Shown here: positions 9,306 to 18,292 of the stretch, piece by piece
How positions within the stretch are numbered: position 1 is the stretch's first letter
How the letters are laid out: the number at the start of each line of letters is the position of its first letter
DNA from: Pseudomonadota bacterium
Lineage (GTDB): Bacteria; Pseudomonadota; Alphaproteobacteria; Rhizobiales; Rhizobiaceae
Direction: 5' to 3'
NCBI GenBank assembly: GCA_023404095.1
Contig: JAEYDD010000051.1
Location: forward strand, 119,442 to 183,441
Length of the DNA stretch: 64,000 bases
Position numbers and translations under genes: made by a program
The notes under the pieces: generated by a model
Databases searched by the model: none
The model's input: only the letters and a program-made list of their open reading frames with translations
What the model was told of the DNA's origin: nothing

Positions 9306-10063
9306 GCGCGTCCGTTTCGTCCGACAGCCTTCGGCAGTTTTCCCGCGGCATCGCCGGCGCGCTTCTGGTCGCGGCCGTCTGGGAGCTCAGCGCGCGTGGC
9401 CTCGACCTTCCGGCCTATGTCCTTCCCTCCGTCAGCAGCATCCTGGCAGGGCTGGCAAACGATGCCGGTTCTCTCCTGGCCGCCGCCCGCTTCACCGCAG
9501 CAGAATCGTTCACAGGCTATGCGATCGGCTGCCTTGCCGGCATGGCTGCGGCAGTCCTCGTCACCATGATCCCGAGTGCGCGCTCCGTCGTGGTACCGCT
9601 GGCAACCGCGATCAACTCGGTGCCGGTCGTCGCCTATTCGCCGCTGGTCCTCCTTTGGTTCGGCATCGGCATGGCCTCGAAGATCGTCATGGTGGCGATC
9701 GCCGTTTCCTTCACCATCTTCCTCAGCACGATCGCCGGCCTGGACCGCGTCGATCGCAAGTCGGTCGATCTCATCCGGTCCTTCGGGTCAGGCCGGCTTG
9801 CCGTCCTGTGGCGGCTGCGCCTGCCGACGGCGCTGCCGCTCGTGCTCGCGGGGATGCGCGTCTCTACCGTACGCAGCGTCATCGTCGCCATCGTGACGGA
9901 GATGCTCGGCGCCTATGGCGGGCTTGGCTGGGTCATCTACCAGGCGGTGCTGCAGGTCGATTTCGTGAAGGTCTGGGCCGCCATCATCGTAGCGTCCGCC
10001 ATCAGCCTCGCCTTCTTCGGCGCCATCAGCTTTGTCGAGCGCCGTTACGTCTTCTGGAGATGA
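9302..10063 (+). CDS. ABC transporter permease, NitT/TauT type (second of two)
   Basis: This 253-residue permease is related to its upstream neighbour. It has six hydrophobic segments and the coupling-loop sequence IRSFGSGRLAVLWRLRLPTALPLVL. The start at 9302 overlaps the previous stop by four bases (ATGA). With the ATPase at 5778, the SBP at 7498 and the permease at 8508 it completes one importer. Confidence 0.9.
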   Translation: MSASVSSDSLRQFSRGIAGALLVAAVWELSARGLDLPAYVLPSVSSILAGLANDAGSLLAAARFTAAESFTGYAIGCLAGMAAAVLVTMIPSARSVVVPLATAINSVPVVAYSPLVLLWFGIGMASKIVMVAIAVSFTIFLSTIAGLDRVDRKSVDLIRSFGSGRLAVLWRLRLPTALPLVLAGMRVSTVRSVIVAIVTEMLGAYGGLGWVIYQAVLQVDFVKVWAAIIVASAISLAFFGAISFVERRYVFWR

Positions 10064-10069
10064 AATAGC

Positions 10070-11365
10070 ATGACACGCAAGATCCATTTCGGCCTCTTCC
10101 TGCTCGGAACCGGCAGCCACGTCGCGGGCTGGCGCGTACCCGGTGCGGTGGACAGCTTCCAGGACATAGAAATGGTCCGGCAGATCGCGGCAGAGGCCGA
10201 GCGCGGCCTGTTCGACCTTATCTTCATGGGAGACAACCTGAACGCCGACCCGGCTGCTCATCCTTCCTACACTGCCCGGCTGGAGCCGCTCACGCTGCTT
10301 TCGGCCGTCGCCGGTGCGACGAGGCACATCGGGCTCGGGGCCACGGTATCGACCACCTATTCGGATCCCTTCACCGTCGCCCGGCTCTTCGCCTCGCTCG
10401 ATCACATCAGTGGCGGCCGCGCAGCCTGGAATGCGGTGACGACGGCCAACCCGGCAGCCGCGGCCAACTTCGGTACAATCCACCCGGACCATTCCAAGCG
10501 CTACGAGATCGCCGAAGAGTTCCTGGCCGTCGTGCGTGGTCTGTGGGACTGCTGGGCAGACGACGCCATCGTGGCCGATCGGGAGACCGGCATTTACATC
10601 GATCCCGCGAAGGTGCGCCCGCTTGACCACGAGGGCGCGCATTTCAAGGTCAAGGGCCCGCTCAACATCGGCCGGTCGCCGCAGGGTCAGCCGGTCGTCC
10701 TCCAGGCCGGCGGGTCTGGCCCTGGCCAGGAACTGGCGGCGAAATCGGCCGACGTCGTCTTTTCCGTCACCCAGGATCTGGACGAAGCACGCGCCTTTTA
10801 CCGGTCGGTGAAGGATAGGCTTGCAAAATACGGACGCAGCGAGGACTCCATGGTCGTGCTGCCCGGCGTGATGCCGATCGTCGGACGGACGGAACGCCAA
10901 GCGCACGACAAGCTCGCGGAGCTCCAGGGTTTCATCAGCGAAACGAATGCACTGTCGCTGCTCAGTGACCGGTTCGGAATCGACATGAGCGCCTATGACC
11001 TCGACGGCCCGGTCCCCGCTGATCTCGTGCCCTCCGACAACTACCATGCCTTTGCAAAAGTCATGCTCGACAAGGCGAAGCGCGAAAACATGAGACTGCG
11101 CGACGTCTACAATCTCATGGCGGCCGCGCGCGGCCACTGGGTGCTGTGTGGCACGCCCGAATACGTGGCAGACACGCTGGAAACCTGGTTTGCGACGAGA
11201 GCCGCCGACGGCTTCAACATCATGCCGTCCCATTTCCCCTCGGGCCTGACGGACTTCGTCGATCTCGTGGTGCCAATCCTGCAGGAACGTGGCCTCTACC
11301 GGACCGAATATGAAGGCAAGACGCTACGCGACCGCATGGGCCTGGAACGCCCGGCACGGGCTTGA
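10070..11365 (+). CDS. Luciferase-like FMN-dependent monooxygenase (NtaA/SnaA/DszA family)
   Basis: This 431-residue protein is a two-component flavin monooxygenase of the bacterial luciferase superfamily, branch NtaA/SnaA/DszA. It uses FMNH2 supplied by a reductase, with O2, to oxidise a heteroatom compound. Typical features are the N-terminal HFGLFLLGTGSHVAGWR, then ATRHIGLGATVSTTYSDPF and RAAWNAVTTANPAAAANFG. The downstream flavin reductase is the natural partner. Other members degrade nitrilotriacetate, EDTA, dibenzothiophene sulfone and riboflavin (RcaE, lumichrome-forming). With a ThiY-like SBP upstream, a heterocycle substrate is the best guess. Confidence 0.87.
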   Translation: MTRKIHFGLFLLGTGSHVAGWRVPGAVDSFQDIEMVRQIAAEAERGLFDLIFMGDNLNADPAAHPSYTARLEPLTLLSAVAGATRHIGLGATVSTTYSDPFTVARLFASLDHISGGRAAWNAVTTANPAAAANFGTIHPDHSKRYEIAEEFLAVVRGLWDCWADDAIVADRETGIYIDPAKVRPLDHEGAHFKVKGPLNIGRSPQGQPVVLQAGGSGPGQELAAKSADVVFSVTQDLDEARAFYRSVKDRLAKYGRSEDSMVVLPGVMPIVGRTERQAHDKLAELQGFISETNALSLLSDRFGIDMSAYDLDGPVPADLVPSDNYHAFAKVMLDKAKRENMRLRDVYNLMAAARGHWVLCGTPEYVADTLETWFATRAADGFNIMPSHFPSGLTDFVDLVVPILQERGLYRTEYEGKTLRDRMGLERPARA

Positions 11366-11383
11366 GGGGATCCGGAGGTGGGT

Positions 11384-11902
11384 ATGATGACGTATGACTT
11401 CCAGACCGTGGAAAGCGCGGATTTTCGCAACGGCATGTCGCGCCTCGGGGCCGCGGTAAACATCGTCACGACCCGTGCGGCTGACGGACCCTTCGGCTTC
11501 ACGGCGTCGGCCGTGTGCAGCGTGAGCGACGCACCGGCGACCTTGCTCGCCTGCATCAACCGGACAAGCTCCTGTTTTCCCGCCTTCGAGCGCGCGCGCT
11601 TCTTTTGCGTCAATACGCTTTCGCCCTCCCATGAGAACTTGTCCAACCTGTTCGGCGGCAAGACTTCCATGGCCGAGCGCTTTTCGGCCGGGCGATGGGT
11701 GGAAGGCAAGACCGATGCGCCGGTGCTCGAGGATGCGCTGGTGAGCTTCGAATGCGAGCTTACGCGCGCCTTCGATGAAGGTACGCATCGCGTTCTGTTC
11801 GGCCGCGTCCTGAACGTCCGCAGGAGCGATCAGGAAGCCGCCTTGCTCTATTGCTCCCGCCGGTATGTTGCGTGGAACAATAGCCAGGTCTCGCACCGCT
11901 AA
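11384..11902 (+). CDS. Flavin reductase (FMN:NAD(P)H oxidoreductase domain)
   Basis: This ~172-residue protein is of the flavin reductase-like (HpaC/NtaB/RutF) family. It should supply FMNH2 to the luciferase-like monooxygenase next to it. Recognisable stretches are FRNGMSRLGAAVNIVTT, GPFGFTASAVCSVSDAPATLLACIN and FCVNTLSPSHENLSNLF. The start is set at 11384 by a GGAGG box at 11374-11378; a GTG at 11378 overlaps that box and is less likely. It ends the operon before a strong hairpin. Confidence 0.9.
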   Translation: MMTYDFQTVESADFRNGMSRLGAAVNIVTTRAADGPFGFTASAVCSVSDAPATLLACINRTSSCFPAFERARFFCVNTLSPSHENLSNLFGGKTSMAERFSAGRWVEGKTDAPVLEDALVSFECELTRAFDEGTHRVLFGRVLNVRRSDQEAALLYCSRRYVAWNNSQVSHR

Positions 11903-11943
11903 CCCCGCCCGGGAGCCTTCAACTACAGGCTGCCAGCGCGGGG
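11903..11943 (+). terminator. Stem-loop terminator after flavin reductase
   Basis: CCCCGC (11903-11908) pairs with GCGGGG (11938-11943), and inside it AGCCT pairs with AGGCT. The structure lies directly after the stop codon and is followed by CTTAA without a true T-run. It also faces the end of the convergent LysR gene, so it may serve both strands. The rest of the gap to 12057 holds nothing recognised. Confidence 0.5.
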
Positions 11944-12057
11944 CTTAACCGGGTCGGATTGCCGGCGCCTCGCGAAAGGCCAGAGGGCGCTACCAGGAAG
12001 TCGGCCGCCTTCGTCGTCGGGCAAGGGCGGCGCTTGACGCAAACCCAGGCCCGCCCG

Positions 12058-12948
12058 TCAGTCAACGTTTGCCGTCGCCTGGATGATGCGGTCGACGAGA
12101 ACCTGGCTCGCAGTGGGAATGTAACCACCCTTGCGCGTGAAGATGCCGAAGTGCCGCTCCCATGTGATGTCGGGAAACGCCAGTTCGACCAGGTTTTCCC
12201 CACCATTGGTGCGCGTCAGGTTCTGGCGTGAGGTGAAGCTTAGCAGGTCCGTGCGTGCGATCAGCTTCGGCATCAGCGGAAGGGAGTTGATCTCGACCTG
12301 CACCTGCGGCGGCGGCAGCGACAGACGTTCGAATGCCCGCTCCAGCCAGACGCGCAGCCCAACGCTCGACTGCGGCAGTATCCATTTGTATTCCTTCAAT
12401 TCCTCCAGCGAAGCCGGCCGGCCGGCAAGCGGGTGATCGCGGCTCGCGACAATCACCACCTGATCCTTCATGATCGGCAGACAATCGAACTCATCGCTTT
12501 CATAGACCGGGCTGATGACGACATCGAGTTCGTCACGCCTGAGATTGTCCAACAGGAAATCGGTCATGCCCACCGTCAGCTTCAAGGTGACATTCGGATT
12601 GGAACGCGTGAGATCGTTGAGGATGTCGGGCATCAGGAATTCGGTGATCGTCGCCACCACGCCGAGGCGCGCGTGTCCGCGCGAACCGTTCACGTAGTCA
12701 TGAATTTCCCTTTGTGTCTCGTCGATCGACTGGATGATGGTGCGCGCCCTGCGGATGAGGACGTTGCCGACGGACGTCGGAACGATGAGGCGCCCCTTGC
12801 GCTGAAAGAGCTTCGTTCCGGTCTCCTCCTCCATGCGCATGATGCATTTCGTCAGCGCCGGCTGGGTGATGTTCAGGCGGGCCGAGGCGAGGCGCAGGTT
12901 GCCGCATTCGCTGATGGCGACAAGATATCTGAGGTCGCGTTCATTCAA
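12058..12948 (-). CDS. LysR-type transcriptional regulator
   Basis: This 296-residue LysR regulator has its winged HTH in residues 1-60 (RDLRYLVAISECGNLRLASARLNITQPALTKCIMRMEEETG) and the effector domain after ~90, with GHARLGVVATITEFLMPDIL as the opening strand-helix. It is divergent from the ABC operon starting at 13131, the usual arrangement for a LysR protein controlling its neighbour. It is a close relative of the LysR at 25235-26155 (shared TQPALTKCI in the HTH and matching effector-domain blocks), suggesting duplication. The inducer is unknown. Confidence 0.92.
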   Translation of the reverse strand: MNERDLRYLVAISECGNLRLASARLNITQPALTKCIMRMEEETGTKLFQRKGRLIVPTSVGNVLIRRARTIIQSIDETQREIHDYVNGSRGHARLGVVATITEFLMPDILNDLTRSNPNVTLKLTVGMTDFLLDNLRRDELDVVISPVYESDEFDCLPIMKDQVVIVASRDHPLAGRPASLEELKEYKWILPQSSVGLRVWLERAFERLSLPPPQVQVEINSLPLMPKLIARTDLLSFTSRQNLTRTNGGENLVELAFPDITWERHFGIFTRKGGYIPTASQVLVDRIIQATANVD

Positions 12949-12950
12949 GG

Positions 12951-12968
12951 AACCAATTCCTGTTGGTT
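12951..12968. promoter_or_regulatory. Inverted repeat AACCAA-N6-TTGGTT, probable LysR operator
   Basis: A perfect 6-bp inverted repeat with a six-base spacer lies two bases before the LysR start, in the divergent LysR/importer intergenic region (12949-13130). Its position fits autoregulation and control of the downstream importer. It is not a classic T-N11-A site, so the link is inference. Confidence 0.4.
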
Positions 12969-13130
12969 ATCGAATTTGGAAAATTATCCATTGGACGTCA
13001 TCGATGTGTCCGCGATACTCCTTCCATCATGAGATTGCAAGCAGGGGCGGATGTCCGTGCTGGACCATGCCGAAGAGGAGTTCGGCAGCCACGCAGTCTC
13101 CCCCGTTTGATGGCTGGTTGGGAGGACCGC

Positions 13131-14135
13131 ATGAACGCCCTGAAGAAGTTTTTCGCATCGACCACTCTCGCTGTCTCTCTGTCCGCAGGCATGGCCGGCA
13201 TGGTCGAGGCGGCCCAGTTGCGCATCGCAGGCGGCGTCGGCGTGCTCTTCGCGCCCATTCACGTGATGAAGCAGGCCCAGCTTCTGGAGAAGCACGCAAA
13301 GGCGGCGGGGCAGGACCTGACGCTGGAAATGGTCAGCTTTCCAAGCGGCAGCGCGGTCACCGACGCACTCCTTTCCGGAAATGTCGACATTGTCGCAGCC
13401 GGAGTGTCGAACGCGCTGCTTCTGTGGTCACGCACGAATGGTGACGTGAAGGCGGTTGCTGCAGTCAGCGGCACCAAGAGCGTCCTGATCAGCAAGGATC
13501 CGGACGTCAAGACTCTCAGGGATTTCAAGGAGACCAGCCGCATCTCGGTCACTTCGCTCAAGGTGTCCAACCAGGCGATCTACCTGCAGATGGCGCTCGA
13601 CAAGGAGTTCGGCGATCCGACCAGGTTCGACCCCATGATGGTGCAGCTCGGTTTCGCCGACGGCGTGCAGTCGATGATGAACCCGCAGGGTCCGACCGAT
13701 GCGATGTTCGCCGGCCCGCCCTATTACCAGCAACTCCTGAAACAGCCGAACATGCACGCGGTACTGACGACGCTCGACGTCGCAGGCCCGACGACAAACC
13801 TGCTCGCCTTTACCACGACGGCCTATCACGACGCCAACCCGGAAGCGATCAAGGTGTTTCTTGCGGCGCTGGGCGAGGCACAGGCCCTCATCAACTCCGA
13901 TCCGGAGAAGGCGGCCGAACTCTATCTGGCATCGACCAGCGAGAAATTCACGCCCGAGGAACTGGCGGCAATATTCAAGGAAGAAGGCAACGTCTTCCAG
14001 TCGATGCCGCTTGGCGTCCACCAGACCGCCGAGTTCATGGCGAAGATCGGCCTCATCAAGACGAAGCCGGACAGCTGGCGCGACTTCTTCTTTGCCGACC
14101 TGCAGTCGCTCGACGGCGCCGCAGCAGCAAACTGA
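13131..14135 (+). CDS. ABC transporter substrate-binding protein, NMT1/SsuA-TauA type
   Basis: This 334-residue periplasmic protein starts MNALKKFFASTTLAVSLSAGMAG, a clear signal peptide with probable cleavage before AAQLRIAGG. The body shows the NMT1 pattern: GNVDIVAAGVSNALLLWSR, then SVLISKDPDVKTLRDFK. The start at 13131 is chosen because it follows GGAGG and gives a proper signal peptide; the longer frame to 12963 does not. It belongs with the ATPase and permease that follow. The ligand is unknown and appears different from that of the 7498 protein, which has the ThiY-like opening. Confidence 0.88.
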   Translation: MNALKKFFASTTLAVSLSAGMAGMVEAAQLRIAGGVGVLFAPIHVMKQAQLLEKHAKAAGQDLTLEMVSFPSGSAVTDALLSGNVDIVAAGVSNALLLWSRTNGDVKAVAAVSGTKSVLISKDPDVKTLRDFKETSRISVTSLKVSNQAIYLQMALDKEFGDPTRFDPMMVQLGFADGVQSMMNPQGPTDAMFAGPPYYQQLLKQPNMHAVLTTLDVAGPTTNLLAFTTTAYHDANPEAIKVFLAALGEAQALINSDPEKAAELYLASTSEKFTPEELAAIFKEEGNVFQSMPLGVHQTAEFMAKIGLIKTKPDSWRDFFFADLQSLDGAAAAN

Positions 14136-14165
14136 TGGCTGCGGCCGCCCCATAAGGAGGTTCCC

Positions 14166-14999
14166 ATGAACGTCATGATGTCGTCACCGAAAACGCTTGT
14201 CGATGATGTCGCCGCATCACGGCCGATACTCGACATTCGCGACGTCACGCTTCAATACACCGCCGGGCACCTGTCCATTCTGGCTACGTACAAGGTCAGC
14301 GCCCAGGTTTTCGAGGCCGACCGCTTCGTCTTGCTGGGACCCTCCGGCTGCGGCAAGTCGAGCCTGCTGAAGTCGATCGGCGGGTTTCACAAACCGAGCG
14401 AAGGCGAGATCAGGCTCCGAGGCCGCAAGGTGACCGAGCCCGGCCCTGACCGCATGATGGTGTTCCAGGAGTTCGATCAACTCCTTCCGTGGAAGACGGT
14501 CGTTCAGAACGTAATGTTTCCGCTCATTGAATCCGGCAGGGCGAGGACGCGGAAGGAAGCCGAGGAGCGGGCGCGCCACTATCTCGACAAGGTGAACCTC
14601 ACCAAGTTTGCGGACAATTATCCGCACATGCTGTCCGGCGGCATGAAGCAGCGCGTGGCAATCGCCCGCGGCATGGCGATGGAGCCCGACATCCTCTTGA
14701 TGGACGAGCCCTTCGCCGCTCTCGACGCGCTGACGCGGGTCAAGATGCAGGACGAACTCCTGGAATTGTGGGACGACACGCATTTCACCGTGTTGTTCGT
14801 CACCCATTCCATCGCCGAGGCGATCAAGATCGGCAACCGCATCCTCCTCCTTTCACCGCATCCCGGCCAGGTGAAGGCCGAGCTCAACGGCCTCTGCCGG
14901 GCGGATGCCGCCGGCCCCAAGGGCAAGGCGCTCGAGCGCGACATCCACGACATGCTTTTTGCCGACAAGGCCAGCGAGGAGATCCGCCACCATGGCTGA
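14166..14999 (+). CDS. ABC transporter ATPase, NitT/TauT type
   Basis: This 277-residue ATPase has Walker A GPSGCGKSS, Q-loop in MVFQEFDQLLPWKT, signature LSGGMKQRVAIARG, Walker B ILLMDEPFAALD and switch FVTHSIAEAI. An AAGGAGG ribosome site stands just upstream. The last codons overlap the permease start. It powers import of the ligand bound by the 13131 protein. Confidence 0.92.
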   Translation: MNVMMSSPKTLVDDVAASRPILDIRDVTLQYTAGHLSILATYKVSAQVFEADRFVLLGPSGCGKSSLLKSIGGFHKPSEGEIRLRGRKVTEPGPDRMMVFQEFDQLLPWKTVVQNVMFPLIESGRARTRKEAEERARHYLDKVNLTKFADNYPHMLSGGMKQRVAIARGMAMEPDILLMDEPFAALDALTRVKMQDELLELWDDTHFTVLFVTHSIAEAIKIGNRILLLSPHPGQVKAELNGLCRADAAGPKGKALERDIHDMLFADKASEEIRHHG

Positions 15000-15876
15000 C
15001 GCGACCGCAACGCACCTTCACAATTATCGCCCAGAGATTCGCCGCGAACCGGCAAGCGCCGAGGCCTTCGGAATCGTCGAGCGCAGGCTGACGGTCTGGG
15101 AGCAGCTCTACGGCTCAGGCCCGGTGCGCAAGGCCTTCATTCTTCTGGTCCTGGCCTCAATCTGGGAGGTCTACGGCCGCAGCGTGGGAAATCCGTTGCT
15201 GTTTCCGACATTCGGAGAAACGGCGTCCGCGCTGGTATCCGGCCTCGCGAGCGGGGACCTCCTGATGCGGGTTTGGGCGTCGCTGCAAGTGCTGCTCATC
15301 GGTTATGCCATCGGCATTGCCGCAGCCGCAGCGCTGACGGTGGTGGCGATCAGCACGAGGCTGGGCGAGGATGTCATGGTGACACTGACCGCGATGTTCA
15401 GCCCGCTGCCGGCGATCGCGCTTCTGCCGTTGGCCCTCATCTGGTTCGGTCTCGGTGCGTCCAGCCTGGTTTTCGTCCTCGTCCATTCCGTGCTCTGGGC
15501 CGTGGCGCTGAACACGTTTTCCGGCTTCCAGTCGACGTCCCGCACATTGCGCATGGTCGGGCGGAACTACGGCCTGAAGGGTTGGCGGTTCGTCAGCCGC
15601 ATCCTCATCCCGGCAGCGCTTCCGAGCATCGTCACCGGTCTCAAGATCGGCTGGGCATTTGCGTGGCGCACGCTGATTGCCGCCGAAATGGTCTTCGGCG
15701 TCAGCTCGGGCCAAGGCGGCCTCGGCTGGTTCATCTTCCAGAGCAAGAACATGCTCGACATTCCGGCGGTATTCGCCGGGCTCCTCAGCGTCATCCTTAT
15801 CGGCCTGTTCGTGGAAGGCGTGCTCTTCAAGTTGCTCGAAGACCGCACCGTCCGTCGATGGGCCATGCAATCCTAG
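14992..15876 (+). CDS. ABC transporter permease, NitT/TauT type
   Basis: This 294-residue permease has a ~45-residue cytoplasmic N-terminus and six hydrophobic segments. The coupling loop is around MVGRNYGLKGWRFVSRILIP. The ATG at 14992 overlaps the ATPase stop by eight bases; a longer frame upstream lies within the ATPase. Only one permease is present, so a homodimer is expected. Confidence 0.9.
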   Translation: MADATATHLHNYRPEIRREPASAEAFGIVERRLTVWEQLYGSGPVRKAFILLVLASIWEVYGRSVGNPLLFPTFGETASALVSGLASGDLLMRVWASLQVLLIGYAIGIAAAAALTVVAISTRLGEDVMVTLTAMFSPLPAIALLPLALIWFGLGASSLVFVLVHSVLWAVALNTFSGFQSTSRTLRMVGRNYGLKGWRFVSRILIPAALPSIVTGLKIGWAFAWRTLIAAEMVFGVSSGQGGLGWFIFQSKNMLDIPAVFAGLLSVILIGLFVEGVLFKLLEDRTVRRWAMQS

Positions 15877-15916
15877 TCCTGCCGGCGGCAGGATCCCGTT
15901 TCCAGGAGGAACTGAA

Positions 15917-16801
15917 ATGAACACCAACGTCGCACCAAAAGACATCACCGTGGAAGGCGGAGATCTCGTCGAAACGATCGCAGGCTACTTTCGCTCCGAG
16001 CATTGGCAGCAGGCGCTCGCCGTCCTCACCATTGCGGACGAGCCGATCTACCATGCACATGTCTATGTCGAAACGCAGATCCACCCGCTCAGCCTGGAAG
16101 AGATCGTGAAGGGCTATTTCGCCAAGATCGGCCGGCCCGTCCACCGCAAGATCGAAATATTCACCTCGGGCCAGGTCGCCGATTCGGGTTCGATCCATGG
16201 CATCGAACCCAAGGGTATGCCGCACTTCGACCTGCTCTGGAAATATTCGCGGGACGCACTTCTCGCACCGGCCCGCCGCGAACACAATGTGGAATACTGG
16301 GGCCAGAAATACATGGACCAGTTCTATACCAAATACCCATTCAAGAACGAACTGAACGCGGATGAAAGCGCGGAACTCGACGCCTACTTCGAGAGCGCCG
16401 CCTTCCAGAAGTACTGCGAGCTCAACGAGCATCCCGATGTCGTCCATATCCATGCCAACGTCGAGACTTCGGCCCATCCGGACCTGATCAGGGCAGCGGC
16501 CCTGAAGGCGATGGCCAAGCGCGGCTGGGATATCGAGGATGCGGTTCCGGTTGCGTTCCAGATGCGCGGGCAGATGCACGGCAAGATCGTGTTCCTCGGC
16601 CGCACACCTGAAAAGATCTTCGACATCGCCTGGGCCTTCAACCCCACCGTCACGCTCATCCCGAGCACGCGGTACTGGTTGACCACCGAAAACCCGACCT
16701 ACGACGCGCGCACCATGCACGAACTGCCGCTGCTGCTGAAGCGCGATCCCTACAGGCTGCTCTCCCTGCAGGAAATCGAAGCGATCGTCGCGGCAATCTG
16801 A
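15917..16801 (+). CDS. Unrecognised protein with internally duplicated HxHxxVETxxHP motif
   Basis: I do not recognise this 294-residue protein. It has no signal peptide or membrane segment. Two halves look related: residues 46-57 and 177-188 both read H-x-H-x-x-V-E-T-x-x-H-P, each followed by a helix and a GxxHG-like element (SIHG near 92-95, QMHGK near 219-223). The paired histidines and glutamate suggest two metal sites or one shared site, so it may be a metalloenzyme from a gene duplication. The start at 15917 follows an AGGAGGA box. It sits between an importer and a PPC-domain protein, so it probably acts on the imported compound. Confidence 0.6.
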   Translation: MNTNVAPKDITVEGGDLVETIAGYFRSEHWQQALAVLTIADEPIYHAHVYVETQIHPLSLEEIVKGYFAKIGRPVHRKIEIFTSGQVADSGSIHGIEPKGMPHFDLLWKYSRDALLAPARREHNVEYWGQKYMDQFYTKYPFKNELNADESAELDAYFESAAFQKYCELNEHPDVVHIHANVETSAHPDLIRAAALKAMAKRGWDIEDAVPVAFQMRGQMHGKIVFLGRTPEKIFDIAWAFNPTVTLIPSTRYWLTTENPTYDARTMHELPLLLKRDPYRLLSLQEIEAIVAAI

Positions 16802-16821
16802 TCACCCGAGGGGAACGATAC

Positions 16822-17304
16822 ATGACATCGGCACATTTTTCTTCCGCCGCCGGCCAGGGCGGGCGCGTCGTCGCCGCACGGATCCATCCCAACCGCGACG
16901 TCCTGCAGTCGATCGAGGAAGTCTGCGTTGCGCATGGCATAACCTGCGGTCAGATCACCACGACCATCGGCAGCCTGAAGCGTGTCGCGCTGCATTATGT
17001 CAGCCGCGTCGAACCTGACCCGAAGCTCGGCTATACCACACAACTCATCATGGAGGGGCCGTTCAGCCTGCTGACGGGGCAAGGTCTGGTATCTGCCGGC
17101 GAGGCTCCGGGGCGCCTCAATATCCACTATCATGCCGTCATCAGCGGCGAAGGCGACGTCATCTATGGTGGCCATATCGAGCCGGGTACGATCACGCTCA
17201 CCACGCTTGACCTGTTCGTGACGGAGGTGCACGGCGTCGAGATCGTTCGCGGTCGCGATCCGGAGACGGGCGTTATCGTTACCACCATACAGGCGGCTCC
17301 TTGA
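16822..17304 (+). CDS. PPC/DUF296 domain protein
   Basis: This 160-residue single-domain protein matches the PPC (PCC, DUF296) fold found in plant AT-hook proteins and stand-alone in bacteria. Typical elements are HPNRDVLQSIEEVCVAHGI, the central IMEGPFSLLTGQGLV strand and the late GRLNIHYHAVISGEGDVIYGGHIEPG segment with its histidine cluster. The function of bacterial members is unsettled; they form trimers and the HxH/GGH residues may bind metal or a small ligand. It lies 20 bases after the duplicated-motif gene and 10 before the dehydrogenase. Confidence 0.8.
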   Translation: MTSAHFSSAAGQGGRVVAARIHPNRDVLQSIEEVCVAHGITCGQITTTIGSLKRVALHYVSRVEPDPKLGYTTQLIMEGPFSLLTGQGLVSAGEAPGRLNIHYHAVISGEGDVIYGGHIEPGTITLTTLDLFVTEVHGVEIVRGRDPETGVIVTTIQAAP

Positions 17305-17314
17305 GGAGGCATCC

Positions 17315-18292
17315 ATGAAGGTTTTCATCACGCAACCCTTGGAAAAAGAAGCCGTCGAGGTCCTGGAGAATGCTGGCATCGAGGTTGCCTGCAGCGGCGT
17401 CAGCCGGCCGTTGACACGCAAGGAGTTCCTGGACGGGATCAGCGACGCGGACGGCGTCATCTTCGTCTGGCATACCGAAATTCTGGACAAGGAAGCGTTC
17501 GACCACGCGCCGAAGCTGAAGATTGCCGCCCGGCGCGGTGTGGGCTACGACAATATCGATATCGCCGAGGCAGAGCGGCGCGGTGTCGAGGTCACCGTGA
17601 CCCCGGTTCACACGCACACGATCGCCGACCTCACCTTCGGCCTGATGATCAACGCTGCGCGCAAGCTTCACCATGCCGATGCGTTCGTCCGCTCCGGACA
17701 GTGGACGGAAGCCGGCACCTGGGTCGCGCAGCGCTTCATGGGCTTTGACGTCTCCTACAAGACGATCGGCATCATCGGCTTCGGCAAGATCGGGAAGCAC
17801 ATGGCCAAGCGTGCCCGCGGCTTCGACATGGAAGTGCTCTACAACGACGTCATGCGTCAGCCAGACGCCGAGAAGGAACTGGGCGCCACCTTCGTGACGC
17901 TCGATGAACTCTACGCGCGCGCCGACTTCATCTCAATCAACTGCGCGCTGACGGATCAGACGCGCCGCATGATCGGACGCGAGGCGATCGCCAAGATGAA
18001 GGATACGGCGGTGATCGTCCTTTCCGCCCGCGGTGGCATCGTGGACGAAGAGGCGCTCTACGAAGCCCTGTCGACGGGGAAGCTGGGTGCAGCGGGCCTG
18101 GACGTCTTCGAGGAAGAGCCCGCGTCCCCCGACAACCCATTGCTGAAGCTGGAGAATACGGCCTTTTCTCCTCATCTCGGCACAAGCGTCATGGAGACCC
18201 GCATCCGCATGGCGACCACGGCCGCAGAGGATGTCATTCGCATTCTCAAAGGGCAGCAGCCGCTTTATTCACTGCTTCGAAAGGCCAGCTGA
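17315..18292 (+). CDS. D-2-hydroxyacid dehydrogenase (phosphoglycerate dehydrogenase-like)
   Basis: This 325-residue NAD(P)-dependent dehydrogenase has the nucleotide motif GFGKIG in IGIIGFGKIGKHMAKRA. The catalytic set is R in LSARGGIVDE, E in DVFEEEP and H in SPHLGT. The family interconverts 2-hydroxy and 2-keto acids. It lacks the ACT domain of biosynthetic SerA and is one of three such paralogues in the window (also 22032 and 57281). It ends the second importer operon, so it may process a hydroxy acid from the imported compound. Confidence 0.9.
   Translation: MKVFITQPLEKEAVEVLENAGIEVACSGVSRPLTRKEFLDGISDADGVIFVWHTEILDKEAFDHAPKLKIAARRGVGYDNIDIAEAERRGVEVTVTPVHTHTIADLTFGLMINAARKLHHADAFVRSGQWTEAGTWVAQRFMGFDVSYKTIGIIGFGKIGKHMAKRARGFDMEVLYNDVMRQPDAEKELGATFVTLDELYARADFISINCALTDQTRRMIGREAIAKMKDTAVIVLSARGGIVDEEALYEALSTGKLGAAGLDVFEEEPASPDNPLLKLENTAFSPHLGTSVMETRIRMATTAAEDVIRILKGQQPLYSLLRKAS

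Noticed and set aside
10070..11902. Calling the monooxygenase/reductase pair RutA/RutF (uracil degradation)
   Set aside because: The monooxygenase matches the NtaA/SnaA/DszA branch rather than RutA, and rutB-rutE partners are absent.
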